Below, piece after piece: positions 51,792 to 59,699 of a stretch of DNA of 64,000 nucleotides (its first letter is position 1; each line of letters opens with the position of its first letter). The notes under the pieces were generated by a model. It saw only the letters and a list, made by a program, of their open reading frames with translations. It was not told the DNA's origin and ran no database searches. A program made the position numbers and the translations under genes. The DNA is from Pseudomonadota bacterium (GTDB lineage Bacteria > Pseudomonadota > Gammaproteobacteria > Xanthomonadales > Xanthomonadaceae), in contig JAEWBY010000055.1 of the NCBI GenBank assembly GCA_023390905.1, positions 1 to 64,000 of the forward strand, in the 5' to 3' direction.

Positions 51792-53048
51792 ATGGGACAA
51801 GGCACTCTACTTTATGCGCAGTCCGGCGGTGTCACCGCCGTCATCAATGCCACGGCCTCGGCGGTGATCAGCGAGGCGCGCGCCCGCAAAATCAAGGTGT
51901 TGGCCGCGCGTAACGGGATCCTCGGGGCGTTGCGCGAAGAGTTGATCGACACCAGCCGCGAGTCGGCCGCGGCCATCGCGGCGCTGGCGCACACGCCGGG
52001 CGGCGCGTTCGGTTCGTGCCGCGTCAAGCTCAAGTCGCTGGAGGCCGATCGCGCCCGCTACGAGCGCCTGCTTGCCGTACTGAAGGCGCACGACGTGCGC
52101 TGGTTCCTCTACAACGGCGGCAATGATTCGGCCGATACCGCGCTCAAGGTGTCGCAACTGGCGAAAGCCTTCGATTACCCGCTCACCTGCATCGGCGTGC
52201 CGAAGACGGTGGACAACGATCTCGCCGTGACCGACACCTGTCCCGGCTTCGGCTCGGCCGCCAAGTACACCGCGGTGTCCGTGCGCGAAGCCGCGCTCGA
52301 CGTGGCCGCGATGGCCGAAACCTCGACCAAGGTGTTCGTCTACGAAGCCATGGGCCGCCACGCCGGTTGGCTCGCCGCCGCGGCCGGACTGGCCGGCCAG
52401 TCGCCGGACGATGCACCGCAGATCATCCTGTTCCCCGAGCGCGCCTATGACGAGGCGGCCTTCCTCGCCCAGGTGAAGAAGGTCGTCGAGCGCGTGGGCT
52501 GGTGCGTGGTCGTCGCCAGCGAAGGCATCCAGCATGCCGATGGCCGCTTCGTCGCCGATGCCGGCGGCGGCAAGGATTCATTCGGGCATACCCAGCTCGG
52601 CGGCGTGGCCTCGTACCTGGCCGGGCGCGTCAAGGATCAGCTCGGAATGAAAGTGCACTGGACACTGCCCGATTACCTGCAACGCTCCGCGCGCCACATC
52701 GCATCACGGACCGATTGGGAACAGGCGCAGGCGGTCGGCAAGGCGGCCGTGCAACTGGCGTTGAAGGGACAGAATGCGGTGATGCCGGTGATCGTGCGCG
52801 GCAGTGACGCGCCGTATCGCTGGAAGATCGAAGCCGCGCCGCTGGAGAAGGTGGCCAACCACGAAAAGAAGATGCCGGCCGGTTTCCTGCGCAAGGATGG
52901 TTTCGGCATCACGCCGGCCGCGCGCCGCTATCTGGAACCGCTGATCCGCGGCGAAGCCTATCCGCCCTTCGGTCGTGACGGCCTGCCGAAATACGTCGCA
53001 CTGAAGAACGTGGCGGTGAAGCCGAAGCTGGAATCGTGGAAAGAATGA
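51792..53048 (+). CDS. pfp: Pyrophosphate-dependent 6-phosphofructokinase
   Basis: 418 residues. GGNDSADTA and GVPKTVDNDL are the two segments that mark PPi users: Asp in the GGND turn (Gly in ATP-dependent enzymes) blocks ATP, and Lys in PKTVDND binds pyrophosphate. YEAMGRHAGWLA is the fructose-phosphate site. The reaction is reversible, so the enzyme can serve glycolysis and gluconeogenesis. Start at MGQGTLLYAQSGGVT. Upstream of the H+-pyrophosphatase with one small gene between them; pfp beside hppA is known from methanotrophs. Confidence 0.94.
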   Translation: MGQGTLLYAQSGGVTAVINATASAVISEARARKIKVLAARNGILGALREELIDTSRESAAAIAALAHTPGGAFGSCRVKLKSLEADRARYERLLAVLKAHDVRWFLYNGGNDSADTALKVSQLAKAFDYPLTCIGVPKTVDNDLAVTDTCPGFGSAAKYTAVSVREAALDVAAMAETSTKVFVYEAMGRHAGWLAAAAGLAGQSPDDAPQIILFPERAYDEAAFLAQVKKVVERVGWCVVVASEGIQHADGRFVADAGGGKDSFGHTQLGGVASYLAGRVKDQLGMKVHWTLPDYLQRSARHIASRTDWEQAQAVGKAAVQLALKGQNAVMPVIVRGSDAPYRWKIEAAPLEKVANHEKKMPAGFLRKDGFGITPAARRYLEPLIRGEAYPPFGRDGLPKYVALKNVAVKPKLESWKE

Positions 53049-53109
53049 CGCAGGCCGCACGCATCAGGTGATCACGTTGAACGAGCGCCCACCGGGCGCT
53101 TGTTCTGCA

Positions 53110-53640
53110 TCAACGGCAGGCGTTGCCTTCCACCTTCATCTCCGCCGCGTACAGCGGAATCGGCGCCTGCGCGACCTTGCCCGATTCGATGGCCGCCTTC
53201 GCATCCTGCAGATAGATGCGCGAGCGCTGCTGCGCGTCAAGCGCGGGCGGTTGCACATCGACCGGCTTGCGCCACACGCGCACCACGGTCCGCTGCGAGG
53301 CGCAGGACGCGCTCGGAATGCGGATGATGTCGTTGAGCTTCCATCCGCCGGCAATGCTCGGGCGCGCTTTCGCGTAATCGACCAGTCGCGCGCGCGGCTG
53401 GCATTGCGCGCTGGTGCGCACCACGTTGAAGCGGTACGGCTGCGCGGGGTCACCGGTGAAGGCGCCTTCGAAGCGTGCGCAGGCTTCGGGTATCTGTCGG
53501 ATCGTGTGCACCGCGCCGATCGGCTGCGGCGTACCCACGGGGCGCTGGATCTCCGGTTGCGGATCGGCCGCCAGCGCGGGCACGGCGATGGCCACGGCGA
53601 TGGCCACGGCGAGCAGCAGACTGGAACGAACAGGATTCAT
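53110..53640 (-). CDS. Secreted protein of unknown function
   Basis: 176 residues with a signal peptide that repeats AVAIAVAIAV, coded by a near-perfect 12-bp tandem repeat. The mature part has four cysteines (ACARF, AQCQP, ASCAS, NACR), enough for two disulfides, and an ordered middle (PYRFNVVRTSAQCQPRARLVDY, WKLNDIIRIPSASCASQRTVVRVW). No family recognised. Antisense to the flanking pfp and hppA genes and between them. Confidence 0.8.
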   Translation of the reverse strand: MNPVRSSLLLAVAIAVAIAVPALAADPQPEIQRPVGTPQPIGAVHTIRQIPEACARFEGAFTGDPAQPYRFNVVRTSAQCQPRARLVDYAKARPSIAGGWKLNDIIRIPSASCASQRTVVRVWRKPVDVQPPALDAQQRSRIYLQDAKAAIESGKVAQAPIPLYAAEMKVEGNACR

Positions 53641-53892
53641 GGCACACACCTGATTGATTTCGATCAGGGCGCAGGCTGGCACGAACTGCCTGAATGCAGG
53701 CGCGTGCTGGCGCCCCCTGCCCGGGCAGGTCATACTCGGTCCGCTCCAGGGATTGTCTGAACACGTCGGTATCCGAGCGGCTGCGCCGCGCTGATGTCTC
53801 CCGTTCGACAGGCTCCATCGGGAACAACGGCCCCACCCGGATTCGACCGGTCACGCACTCACCGGACGTCATCCATTTACCTGGGAGGGGAC

Positions 53893-56325
53893 ATGCTGGA
53901 ACAACACGGTTTGACGCTCGCGCTGGTCTGCGCGGCGGTCGCAATTCTCTACGGCATATTTTCGGCGAGATGGATTCTCTCGCGCCCTGCCGGCAACGCC
54001 CGCATGCAGGAAATCGCCGCCGCGGTGCAGGAAGGCGCCAGCGCATACCTGCGGCGGCAATACACCACCATCGCCATCGTCGGCGTCATCCTGTTCCTGG
54101 TCATCGGATTCGTGCCCGCGCTCGGCTGGCCGACCGCCATCGGTTTCGCCATCGGTGCGGCGCTGTCGGGCGTGGCCGGTTTCATCGGCATGTTCGTGTC
54201 GGTGCGCGCCAATGTGCGTACCGCCGAAGCGGCCACGCACGGCCTCAACCAGGCGTTGAAGATCAGCTTCACCGGCGGCGCGGTCACCGGCCTGCTCGTC
54301 GTCGGCCTGGGCCTGCTCGGCGTGGCCGGTTACTTCATCGTCGTGTGGAATGGCCAGACCACCGAGGAAGCGATCAAGGCCGCCTTGCAGCCGATGGTCG
54401 GGCTCGCGTTCGGTGCATCGCTGATCTCGATCTTCGCGCGCTTGGGCGGCGGCATCTTCACCAAGGGCGCGGACGTCGGCGCGGATCTGGTCGGCAAGGT
54501 CGAGGCCGGCATTCCCGAGGATGATCCGCGCAACCCGGCGGTGATTGCCGACAACGTCGGCGACAACGTCGGCGACTGCGCCGGCATGGCGGCCGATCTG
54601 TTCGAAACCTACGCGGTCACCGTGATCGCGGCGATGCTGATCGCCGGCATTTCCTTCGGCCTGTATGGCTGGGCCGGCGTGGTGTATCCGCTGGTGCTCG
54701 GCGCGGTGTCGATCGTGGCCTCGGTGGTGGGCACGTTCTTCGTCAAGGCGCGCGAAGGCGGCAAGATCATGAACGCGCTGTATCGCGGCCTCGCGGTCTC
54801 GGGCGTGCTGGCCGCGGTGGCGTTCTTCTTCGTCACCAAGTCGATGTTCGCGCCGGAGCTGCTGATGCCCTTGTTCGGCTGCGCGATCATCGGCCTGGTG
54901 CTGACGGCCGCGATGGTGGTGATCACCGAGTACTACACCGCCACCGAATACGCGCCGGTGCAGCAGGTGGCCAAAGCGTCGGAAACCGGCCACGCCACCA
55001 ACATCATCGCCGGCCTGGCCGTCTCGATGAAGTCGACCGCCCTGCCGGTGATCGCGGTGGCGATCGCCATCCTCGCCAGCTTCTGGATCGGCGGGTTGTA
55101 TGGCGTGGCCGTGGCCGCGACGGCAATGCTGTCGATGGCCGGCATGGTGGTGGCGCTCGATGCCTATGGTCCGATCACCGACAACGCCGGCGGCATCGCC
55201 GAGATGAGCGAACTCGGCCCGGACATCCGCCGGATCACCGACGCGCTCGATGCGGTGGGCAACACCACCAAGGCGGTGACCAAGGGATATGCGATCGGGT
55301 CGGCCGCGCTGGCCGCGCTGGTTCTGTTCGCCGATTACGCGCACAAGCTGGGCGAGAAGTTCGGCGAAGGCACTATCAGTTTTGCCATCAATGATCCGAA
55401 GGTGGTGGTCGGCCTGTTGATCGGCGGACTGATTCCGTATCTGTTCGGTGCGTTCGCGATGCAGGCGGTCGGTCGATCGGCCGGTGCGGTGGTGGAGGAA
55501 GTGCGCCGCCAGTTCCGCGAGATCGCCGGCATCATGGAAGGCACCGGCAAGCCCCAGTACGACAAGGCCGTGGATCTGCTGACCAAGTCCGCCATCCGCG
55601 AAATGATCGTGCCGTCGCTGCTGCCGCTGATCATCCCGATCATCGTCGGCCTGCTGCTCGGTCCAGCCGCGCTGGGCGGTCTGCTGATGGGCACCATCGT
55701 CACCGGCCTGTTCGTCGCCATTTCGATGTGCACCGGTGGCGGGGCATGGGACAACGCGAAGAAGTACATCGAGGAAGGCCATCACGGCGGCAAGGGCTCG
55801 GATGCGCACAAGGCCGCGGTGACCGGCGACACCGTCGGCGATCCCTACAAGGACACCGCCGGCCCGGCTATCAACCCGCTGATCAAGATCATCAACATCG
55901 TGGCGCTGCTGCTGGTGCCGCTGCTGCCGGTCGATGGCTGGTTCACCGTCGGCGCGCAGGCGCATGCCGGTGGCGTGTCATCGCATGCGCTGCACCTGGA
56001 CGAGATTGTCAACGATCGTCTCGCGCGCGTGTATTTCGAGAGCGGCTCGGCGGTGGTCCCGGCCGACGTCAGCGCGCGCATGGCCAGCGTGCTGGGCGAA
56101 CTGCATGCCAACCCGGACAGCCGCGCACGCGTGTCCGGTTTCCACGACCCCAGTGGCGACGCCGCGGCCAACGCCGAACTGGCCAGGCAGCGCGCCGAAG
56201 CGATCCAGCAATGGCTGGTGGTCAACGGCATCGCACAGGAGCGGGTGACACTGGACAAACCCGTGCAGGCCGAAGCCCAGGGCGATCCGGATCAGGCGCG
56301 TCGGGTGGAAGTGAAGGTGGAATGA
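53893..56325 (+). CDS. hppA: K+-independent H+-translocating pyrophosphatase fused to an OmpA-like domain
   Basis: 810 residues. Residues 1-~690 are the 16-helix membrane pyrophosphatase, with GGIFTKGADVGADLVGKVEAGIPEDDPRNPAVIADNVGDNVGDCAGMAADLFE split here only as the catalytic Asp region (residues about 195-240), and GDTVGDPYKDTAGPAINPLIK near the end. GNTTKAVTKG has Lys where K+-dependent enzymes have Ala, so it should be K+-independent and H+-pumping. Residues ~710-810 form an OmpA-like domain (LARVYFESGSAVVP, RVSGFHDPSGDAAANAELA, RRVEVKVE). The C-terminus of these pumps faces the periplasm, so this domain could touch peptidoglycan. Start has GGGAGGGGAC. Followed by a terminator. Confidence 0.92.
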   Translation: MLEQHGLTLALVCAAVAILYGIFSARWILSRPAGNARMQEIAAAVQEGASAYLRRQYTTIAIVGVILFLVIGFVPALGWPTAIGFAIGAALSGVAGFIGMFVSVRANVRTAEAATHGLNQALKISFTGGAVTGLLVVGLGLLGVAGYFIVVWNGQTTEEAIKAALQPMVGLAFGASLISIFARLGGGIFTKGADVGADLVGKVEAGIPEDDPRNPAVIADNVGDNVGDCAGMAADLFETYAVTVIAAMLIAGISFGLYGWAGVVYPLVLGAVSIVASVVGTFFVKAREGGKIMNALYRGLAVSGVLAAVAFFFVTKSMFAPELLMPLFGCAIIGLVLTAAMVVITEYYTATEYAPVQQVAKASETGHATNIIAGLAVSMKSTALPVIAVAIAILASFWIGGLYGVAVAATAMLSMAGMVVALDAYGPITDNAGGIAEMSELGPDIRRITDALDAVGNTTKAVTKGYAIGSAALAALVLFADYAHKLGEKFGEGTISFAINDPKVVVGLLIGGLIPYLFGAFAMQAVGRSAGAVVEEVRRQFREIAGIMEGTGKPQYDKAVDLLTKSAIREMIVPSLLPLIIPIIVGLLLGPAALGGLLMGTIVTGLFVAISMCTGGGAWDNAKKYIEEGHHGGKGSDAHKAAVTGDTVGDPYKDTAGPAINPLIKIINIVALLLVPLLPVDGWFTVGAQAHAGGVSSHALHLDEIVNDRLARVYFESGSAVVPADVSARMASVLGELHANPDSRARVSGFHDPSGDAAANAELARQRAEAIQQWLVVNGIAQERVTLDKPVQAEAQGDPDQARRVEVKVE

Positions 56326-56342
56326 CGCCGCATCATGCGACG

Positions 56343-56370
56343 AAGAAAGCGGCCTCCGGGCCGCTTTCTT
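56343..56370. terminator. Bidirectional terminator after hppA
   Basis: AAGAAAGCGGCC (56343-56354) pairs with GGCCGCTTTCTT (56359-56370), 12 bp with loop TCCG, followed by TTCC. It serves hppA and the convergent lipoprotein gene. Confidence 0.85.
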
Positions 56371-56390
56371 TTCCACGCCCGCCGATGGAT

Positions 56391-56972
56391 TCACTGCGTC
56401 GGCTGCAGCGCCACCACGCGCACATCGAACGCCTTGCATTGCGGATCCGCGCACACGCCGTTCAACCAGGCTTCGCCCTGGCCGAACATCACGCCCTTCT
56501 GGTTGACGAACAGATCCGAGTAGCGTTGCTGGACGATCACTTCGGCCATCGCCGGCGTCACGATGCGTCCGTACTGCGCGATGAATTCCGGCGCGTCCTG
56601 GATGGTGGCCGGCCTGCCATCGACGTGCGTCCGGAAAGGGAAATCGATCATCGCCGCAACGCTTGCGGCATCCTTTTGCTGCACGGCCTGCTGGAAGGAC
56701 TGGATCGCTGTCTCATAAGGCCGGGCATCGCCGAGCACCTGGGCGATGCGCTGGTTCACCTGTGCATGATCATCGGCCTCGCCACTGGCTGCCGGCGACG
56801 GTGCGGCCGCACCACCATGCGTCTGCGCGATGGATTCGGCAGGCGCGGCCGTGGCGTGTGGCGGCGCTTCCGTCCGGGGCGCGGCGGGCGCGGTTTCGCT
56901 GGCCGGCGGTGGAGCGGCCTGATCGCAGGCGGCCAGCAGCAACAGCAGCGGCAGGATCGTGTGGCGGATCAT
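56391..56972 (-). CDS. Inner-membrane-retained lipoprotein of unknown function
   Basis: 193 residues. Lipobox LAAC at about residues 13-16 with Asp at +2, the classic Lol-avoidance signal, so it should stay in the inner membrane. A Pro/Ala-rich linker (about 20-65) follows, then a compact domain (YETAIQSFQQAVQQKDAASVAAMIDFPFRTHVDGR ... FVNQKGVMFGQGEAWLNGVC) resembling SnoaL/NTF2-like cores found in uncharacterised periplasmic proteins. The last Cys pair (VCADPQCKAF) could form a disulfide. Function unknown. Confidence 0.85.
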   Translation of the reverse strand: MIRHTILPLLLLLAACDQAAPPPASETAPAAPRTEAPPHATAAPAESIAQTHGGAAAPSPAASGEADDHAQVNQRIAQVLGDARPYETAIQSFQQAVQQKDAASVAAMIDFPFRTHVDGRPATIQDAPEFIAQYGRIVTPAMAEVIVQQRYSDLFVNQKGVMFGQGEAWLNGVCADPQCKAFDVRVVALQPTQ

Positions 56973-57071
56973 CGCGGGCTCCCTCGCATCGATTCGCGGA
57001 CATGCTAGCCCGCGCCCGTTAGCCGCGCGTCATCACCCTGCGGGACTGCGCGTTCGATCGTCGCGCGGCGA

Positions 57072-58115
57072 TCATCCGTTGACGACTTCGGCGATCAGTT
57101 TGCGACCGGCTTCGACATCGGTTTCCGTCTCGACATCCACGCCCGCTTCGCGTTCGGCGCGGGCCCGCGCTTCGGCCTGCTGCTGCAGGAACACCGGGCA
57201 GTGCTCCATCATGTAATCCATGTCGAACTTCAGGCGCTCGACCAGGAAATCGACGAATGCGCGCACCTTCGGCGACATCATGCGGCCACGCGGAAACACC
57301 GCGTTGAACTCGAACTCCGGACCCGTCCAGCCGGCCAGCACGCGGCGCAGGTAACCCTGCTCCAGATACGGCTTGACCATCACGTCGGCCGCGACCATCA
57401 AGCCTTCACCGCACAGCAGCGCACCCTTCAATGCCGCCGGATCGTTGGCGACCAGAATCGGATGGACGGGGAATTCGCGATCCTGCGTGCCGTCGTTGAG
57501 CGTCAGGTTGAAGCTGTTGCCGCGCCGGTGCTTGGGCATCGCCAGCACGCGGTGATGCAGCAGATCTTCCGGCTTGAGCGGCTCGCCGTAGCGCGCCATG
57601 TAGTGGTTGCTGGCGTACACCTGCGTGCGCAGTACGCCCAGGCGTCGCGCGACGAGGTTGGAATCGGGCAGGCTGCCGATGCGCAGCGCCACGTCGATCT
57701 CGCCGCCGATCAGATCGAGCGGCTCGTTGCTCAGGATCATTTCCACGCGCACTTCCGGATACTGCGCGTGGAATTCGCCGAGCAGCGGCGCGATCTTGTC
57801 GATGCCGATCGAATACGGCGCGGTGAAGCGCAGCCAGCCGCGCGGGCCGCCCTGCAACTGGCTCACCGCGCTTTCGGCTTCGCTCAATTCGCGCGCGATG
57901 CGCTGGCAGTGTTCGTAATAGATGTTGCCCGCTTCGGTCAGCCCGAGCTTGCGTGTCGTGCGATGCAGGAGCTGCGCGCCGAGGCGCGATTCCAGTTCCT
58001 GCACCTTGCGGCTCACGGTGGTCTTGGGCAATCCGAGCGACTTGGCCGCCGCGATGAAACTGCCCTGCTCGACCACTTTGACGAAGATCAGCGTGTCGTT
58101 GAGATCGTGACTCAT
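57072..58115 (-). CDS. LysR-family transcriptional regulator
   Basis: 347 residues. Winged helix-turn-helix at residues 1-60 (FVKVVEQGSFIAAAKSLGLPKTTVSRKVQELESRLG), then the periplasmic-binding-protein-like effector domain to about residue 295, including YSIGIDKIAPLLGEF and DVALRIGSLPDSNLVARRLG. An extra C-terminal acidic/Arg-rich tail (about 305-347, with repeated GlnAla and GluThr) is unusual. GGAG precedes the ATG at 58115. Divergent from the small-ORF/SDR-like/RND operon, which makes it the likely regulator; MexT- and SmeRv-type LysR proteins control similar efflux operons. Confidence 0.9.
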   Translation of the reverse strand: MSHDLNDTLIFVKVVEQGSFIAAAKSLGLPKTTVSRKVQELESRLGAQLLHRTTRKLGLTEAGNIYYEHCQRIARELSEAESAVSQLQGGPRGWLRFTAPYSIGIDKIAPLLGEFHAQYPEVRVEMILSNEPLDLIGGEIDVALRIGSLPDSNLVARRLGVLRTQVYASNHYMARYGEPLKPEDLLHHRVLAMPKHRRGNSFNLTLNDGTQDREFPVHPILVANDPAALKGALLCGEGLMVAADVMVKPYLEQGYLRRVLAGWTGPEFEFNAVFPRGRMMSPKVRAFVDFLVERLKFDMDYMMEHCPVFLQQQAEARARAEREAGVDVETETDVEAGRKLIAEVVNG

Positions 58116-58615
58116 GGGAACTCCGGACGCGATCCGCATTGGACCGCCAGCGGGATGATTATTCCCCTTAATCCGGACTAATCAAGTCCCGATTGAAGGC
58201 CTAAGGTACGCATCCGTCCTTCGTGGTGCTGTTCCAGCATGTCGCCCACCTTCCCCCAACGCCTCCCGATTGCGTGCACCGGTGTCGCCAAACGGCGCGG
58301 ATTCCATGCGCCCATGGCCGCCGATCGCCAGTCCGCACAAGGGCTGCGCCTGCGCCCGGCGCACTCGGGCGAACACGCCGGGCACGGCACCGCCTGGACC
58401 TCGCGCGCCATGGGGATGGGCCTGCCGATGCTGATTATCCCGATTGTGGGAGTAAACATCCCATGAGCGGGACACTTGCTTCTCACGAAATGCAGGCTGC
58501 CCGTGGCCCGCAGGATCGTGCAAGCACATCGCAGGATCCGGATATCGCCTCGCCCTTGCGCGCGCCCAGACTTTCCATCGTGCCGGCACTCCCCACCGGC
58601 ACGGAGCCGCCCGCC
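58116..58615. other. 500-bp divergent control region of the LysR/RND locus
   Basis: Long non-coding gap between the LysR start and the first rightward gene. It holds the dyads listed separately and a hairpin GTGCCGG/CCGGCAC (58580-58586 with 58596-58602) that ends next to the GGAG ribosome binding site (58603-58606). A leader of about 400 nt is likely. An in-frame ATG at 58463 would extend the next gene, but lacks a ribosome binding site. Confidence 0.5.
58168..58196. promoter_or_regulatory. Candidate LysR operator
   Basis: TTAATCCGGACTAA (58168-58181) is a 14-bp near-perfect palindrome with one mismatch. It is directly followed by TCAA-N7-TTGA (58182-58196), which resembles the T-N11-A type of LysR box. 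Both lie 53-81 bp from the LysR start codon, where autoregulatory sites are usual. Confidence 0.4.
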
Positions 58616-58879
58616 ATGTCCACCACCACCGCTGCCACTTCCTCCCCTTCCGCACGCGGTGGTGTGTGGACATGGCTGCGCCGCTGGTGGCGTGGTGCCG
58701 TGGTGGCCTCCACCGAATCCATGGAAATTCCGTCGCTGCCGCGCACGATCGCGCCGGTCGCCGTGCGCAGCTTCCGCGAGTTCACCGCGCCGCCGCGCCT
58801 GCAGTCGGGCCATGTCAACGTGCGCACGCGTGCGTTCGGCCAGCGCATGCAACGACTGCATGCACGGAGCCGCGCATGA
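58616..58879 (+). CDS. Small protein of unknown function, coupled to the SDR-like gene
   Basis: 87 residues. It has a Trp- and Arg-rich amphipathic stretch GVWTWLRRWWRGAVV at about residues 16-30, then a Pro/Arg-rich part ending MQRLHARSRA. GGAG lies nine bases before the ATG, and the stop overlaps the next start by four bases (ATGA), which argues that it is translated. No family recognised; a short membrane-surface peptide is possible. Confidence 0.6.
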   Translation: MSTTTAATSSPSARGGVWTWLRRWWRGAVVASTESMEIPSLPRTIAPVAVRSFREFTAPPRLQSGHVNVRTRAFGQRMQRLHARSRA

Positions 58880-59646
58880 GCATCGCGCATCCGCAGGCAC
58901 TGGTGCTCGGTGCGAGCGGCACCGTCGGTTTCGGCGTAGTCGGTGCGCTGCTGGAAGTGGGCAGTCCGGTGCTGGCGGTCGGCCGCGCCGGGCCGCGCAT
59001 GCAGGCGCTGGCCGAACACTTCGCCGATGAGCCCGCGCTGGAACTGATGCACAGCGGTTGCATCTTCAGCGACGACGACGCCGCGCGGCTTGCGGCCACC
59101 GTGCGCGAACGCGGCCGCCCGCTGCGCGCTGTGTTCGCCAGCCTCGCCAGTCCGCTGGAGGCCGGCCGGCTGCTCGACAAGCCCGCCGACGTGCTGCGGC
59201 ACAAGCTGGAGATGGATCTGATTCCGCATCTGGCGGCAGCCCGCCATCTGCTGCCGCTGCTGTCCGAACATGACGGCACTGCCAACTACGTGTTGATCGG
59301 CGGCCCGTTCGCCGAACGCGGCTGGGCCGGCTACGGCCATGCCTCGGTCACCGGCGCGGCGATGCGGATGATGGCGCAGGTACTGCATGAGGAAGCGCTG
59401 TCGCTCGGCGTGCGCGTGCAACTGCTGTCGATCGACAAGCCCATTTGCACGCCGGCCAATCAGGTCAATGCGTGCAGCGAATGGCCAACCGCGCTCGCGG
59501 TCGGACGCAGCGCGGTTTCGCTGCTGAGCCGTCACGCCGCGCCGCGCCCGATCGTCCCGTATTCATCCGAATCATCGAACGCACCCACCCAGACCCTGTT
59601 TTCCGATTTCAACGCCTCGCCCTGGAACGACGCGACCGCCGCCTGA
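58876..59646 (+). CDS. SDR-like protein lacking catalytic residues
   Basis: 256 residues, Rossmann fold with cofactor motif LVLGASGTVGFGVVGALLE. The catalytic tetrad is not recognisable: where YxxxK should lie the sequence is YGHAS, so Lys is replaced by Ser, and the usual catalytic Ser region reads VLIGGPFAERG. Hence it is probably a regulatory or accessory homologue rather than an active dehydrogenase. SDR-type genes occur inside related RND operons (smeU1 and smeU2 in Stenotrophomonas). Coupled to the 87-residue gene and followed 53 bp later by the membrane-fusion gene. Confidence 0.82.
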   Translation: MSIAHPQALVLGASGTVGFGVVGALLEVGSPVLAVGRAGPRMQALAEHFADEPALELMHSGCIFSDDDAARLAATVRERGRPLRAVFASLASPLEAGRLLDKPADVLRHKLEMDLIPHLAAARHLLPLLSEHDGTANYVLIGGPFAERGWAGYGHASVTGAAMRMMAQVLHEEALSLGVRVQLLSIDKPICTPANQVNACSEWPTALAVGRSAVSLLSRHAAPRPIVPYSSESSNAPTQTLFSDFNASPWNDATAA

Positions 59647-59699
59647 TCGCCGCTCCGTCCCGCGAACTTTCTCCTCCTCCTCCCACCACGAGAACCGCC

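Noticed and set aside
53581..53612. Short tandem repeat near the start of the 53110-53640 gene
   Set aside because: It simply encodes the hydrophobic AVAIAV repeat of a signal peptide; could vary in length but is not a separate element.
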